DNA of 14,788 nucleotides from Armatimonadota bacterium. GTDB lineage: Bacteria; Armatimonadota; Fervidibacteria; Fervidibacterales; Fervidibacteraceae. Shown piece after piece: positions 13,662-14,788 of this stretch. The DNA is taken from contig JANZZQ010000003.1 of assembly GCA_026419315.1 (NCBI GenBank), forward strand, positions 1 to 14,788, written 5' to 3'. The notes under the pieces were generated by a model, which was not told the DNA's origin, did not search any database, and saw only the letters and a list, made by a program, of their open reading frames with translations. The translations under genes were made by a program, and so were the position numbers. Within the stretch, counting starts at the first letter, position 1. The number at the start of each line of letters is the position of its first letter.

Positions 13662-14788
13662 ATGCTGTTGAAGTTGATAAATTGGCTGTTGGAGCAACTG
13701 CTAACAAAGTTACCAACTCGCTTATCGCTTCTGATGTTGCGGTTTTACAAGCGATTCATATCGCCGCTTTTGCCGCCGACGTGTCGGTTCACACCGACTT
13801 GCAGCGAATACGCGATGCAGGCGATAGAACGATTCGGTTTTTGGAAAGGAAGCTGGTTAGCGTTGCGGCGGTTGCTTCGTTGCCACCCATTTCATCCGGG
13901 AGGTTATGACCCCGTGCCCGAAGATTGGGGCTCAAGGAAAACCGCGAGGGCTTTGCTGCTGTTCCTTTTGGTCTTGTCACTGCCCTTTGTGGCGACGGCG
14001 AGAGATTGGACTTCCGCCACCATGGTTGATCTACTGACACCGCCAAAATCCGTTGAGCAAGCGGCCAAGGATTGGACGGAAATTCAAGGGCAGTTGCCAC
14101 TCTTTCAGGAACGAGAGGATGAATCCTTCGCCCGATTGAAATTAAGGGAAGCTGTTGTCCTTGTGGTGTTAAAGCGCGAGGAGGAAGCACTGCAAGCACT
14201 TGACGAGGTTGTGAACTCATACGAGCAGCAGTTGCGGAAGAATCGGGAGAACCTGACCGACTTGCATGCCTTTAAGGAAGTTGCCTTGGCTGCTGCTTAC
14301 CACAAAGCGAAGCTGATAGCGAAACGGGACGGTAAACACCACCGCAATAGTGTCAAGGCGTTAGAGCGAGTTGAATACCTTTTGCACACCGTTTCTGGAC
14401 CGGGTGGCTACGGGTCGCCTGTCCAAGATGCTCCTCTTTGGGCATGGGATGAGAAGGCAGGGGAAGTTAGACGCTACGAAAGTGCCTATGAGGTCATCAG
14501 CAACGAACTTGATTCAATTTACCGGAGGGGGTTGAACTACCAACTCTTTGACGCCCTTGTAGCCCTCTTTGGACGAAACCCATCCTACAGTTACGGTTTG
14601 GCTGTTATCACGTTGGCGCTTTTGCTGAGAATCCTCATGCACCCCCTCAACCGGAAAGCGATGAAATCCATGTGGAAGATGCAAGCTTTACAGCCGTTAT
14701 TGCAGGATTTGCAGCAACGCTATCGCGATGACCCCCAAAGGCTCCACGCTGAAATTTGGAAACTTTACCGTGAGCACGGTGTGAGTCC
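13662..14788 (+). CDS. yidD-yidC: YidD-YidC fusion protein (membrane protein insertase), 3' end beyond window
   Basis: 375 codons are open from ATG 13662 (SD GAGGT, 13648-13652) to the right edge. Residues 25-88 are a complete YidD: LRFYKRFISPLLPPTCRF, PTCSEYAMQAI, RCHPFHPGGYDPVPEDW, with the three conserved Cys at 41, 47 and 74. The frame then continues with no stop into a hydrophobic helix (about 96-112), a charged helical region (about 115-295), and the YidC core: YSYGLAVITLALLLRILMHP (309-328, with the groove Arg at 323), then MQALQPLLQDLQQRYRDDPQ and LYREHGVS. YidC inserts and folds inner-membrane proteins with or without Sec. YidD is a small helper normally encoded by a separate gene just before yidC. 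The 180-residue extracytoplasmic region is alpha-helical in character and unlike the E. coli beta-domain. An internal SD-GTG at 13898-13916 could give a separate YidC. Confidence 0.9.
   Translation, partial: MLLKLINWLLEQLLTKLPTRLSLLMLRFYKRFISPLLPPTCRFTPTCSEYAMQAIERFGFWKGSWLALRRLLRCHPFHPGGYDPVPEDWGSRKTARALLLFLLVLSLPFVATARDWTSATMVDLLTPPKSVEQAAKDWTEIQGQLPLFQEREDESFARLKLREAVVLVVLKREEEALQALDEVVNSYEQQLRKNRENLTDLHAFKEVALAAAYHKAKLIAKRDGKHHRNSVKALERVEYLLHTVSGPGGYGSPVQDAPLWAWDEKAGEVRRYESAYEVISNELDSIYRRGLNYQLFDALVALFGRNPSYSYGLAVITLALLLRILMHPLNRKAMKSMWKMQALQPLLQDLQQRYRDDPQRLHAEIWKLYREHGVS
13898..13916 (+). promoter_or_regulatory. Internal SD and in-frame GTG that could start a separate YidC
   Basis: GGGAGGT (13898-13904) is followed after 9 nt by GTG (13914-13916), which is in frame with YidC (codon 85 of the fusion). 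The SD-like bases also encode the conserved GG of the YidD motif PGGYDP, so selection on protein alone could explain them. A product from here would begin (V/M)PEDWGSRKTARALLLF, directly before the first membrane helix. Confidence 0.45.

Noticed and set aside
13789..14220. Minus-strand 143-codon frame in yidD-yidC
   Set aside because: It is antisense to the fusion gene, whose sense translation is strongly conserved.
1..14788. CRISPR array, tRNA, rRNA or intact insertion sequence
   Set aside because: No regularly spaced direct repeats, no cloverleaf with TTCGA-type arm in a consistent context, no rRNA core motifs, and no transposase-like frame were found by reading both strands.

Overview
The window reads as chromosomal DNA of a deep-branching, probably thermophilic bacterium. 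Codon and base use are even along its length, GC is moderate, Shine-Dalgarno (SD) sites are strong and purine-rich, and GTG starts occur. The gene set (UbiD, GdhA, FmdB zinc ribbon, several xylose-isomerase-like TIM barrels, a Gfo/Idh/MocA oxidoreductase) resembles the Armatimonadota/Fervidibacteria type of hot-spring genome. That placement is inference from style and content; no rRNA is present to prove it.

Layout. Positions 1-1380 (minus strand) are a decaying block: the 5' part of a queE-like radical SAM gene runs off the left edge, and upstream of it lies a heavily broken DegT/DnrJ-type PLP aminotransferase. Positions 1381-1906 are non-coding with small GGCT..AGCC hairpins. ubiD (1907-3352) and an FmdB-type zinc ribbon (3488-3682) follow on the plus strand and end at a bidirectional terminator (3824-3844). 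The terminator is shared with a converging minus-strand pair: a Gfo/Idh/MocA oxidoreductase (4848-5969) followed by a TIM-barrel sugar isomerase/epimerase (3875-4723). Plus-strand genes then continue: a second TIM-barrel isomerase (6259-7050), a TPR protein (7202-7864), glutamate dehydrogenase (7961-9214), a dead PIN-domain gene (9438-9866) and a PIG-L-type deacetylase (9872-10570). Positions 10571-11334 hold no intact gene. A minus-strand pair follows: 5-formyltetrahydrofolate cyclo-ligase (12195-12770) and a third TIM-barrel isomerase (11335-12171). Divergent from it is the conserved rpmH-rnpA-yidD-yidC block (12932 to the right edge).

Most notable points. (1) yidD and yidC form one uninterrupted reading frame, a YidD-YidC fusion. 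A strong SD followed by an in-frame GTG inside the YidD part could also start a separate YidC. (2) The rnpA reading frame is open across the whole of rpmH, with start codons 7 nt apart behind one SD. This is the arrangement known from Thermus, where L34 is nested in an extended RNase P protein gene. (3) Two pseudogenes (aminotransferase, PIN toxin) are still readable residue by residue and have lost catalytic residues.

How the genes work together: the Gfo/Idh plus TIM-barrel pair looks like oxidation and isomerisation of a sugar or polyol. The right end is the translation, RNA-processing and membrane-insertion cluster usually found near the replication origin, but no dnaA or DnaA-box cluster is visible. 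I found no CRISPR array, rRNA, tRNA or intact transposase.
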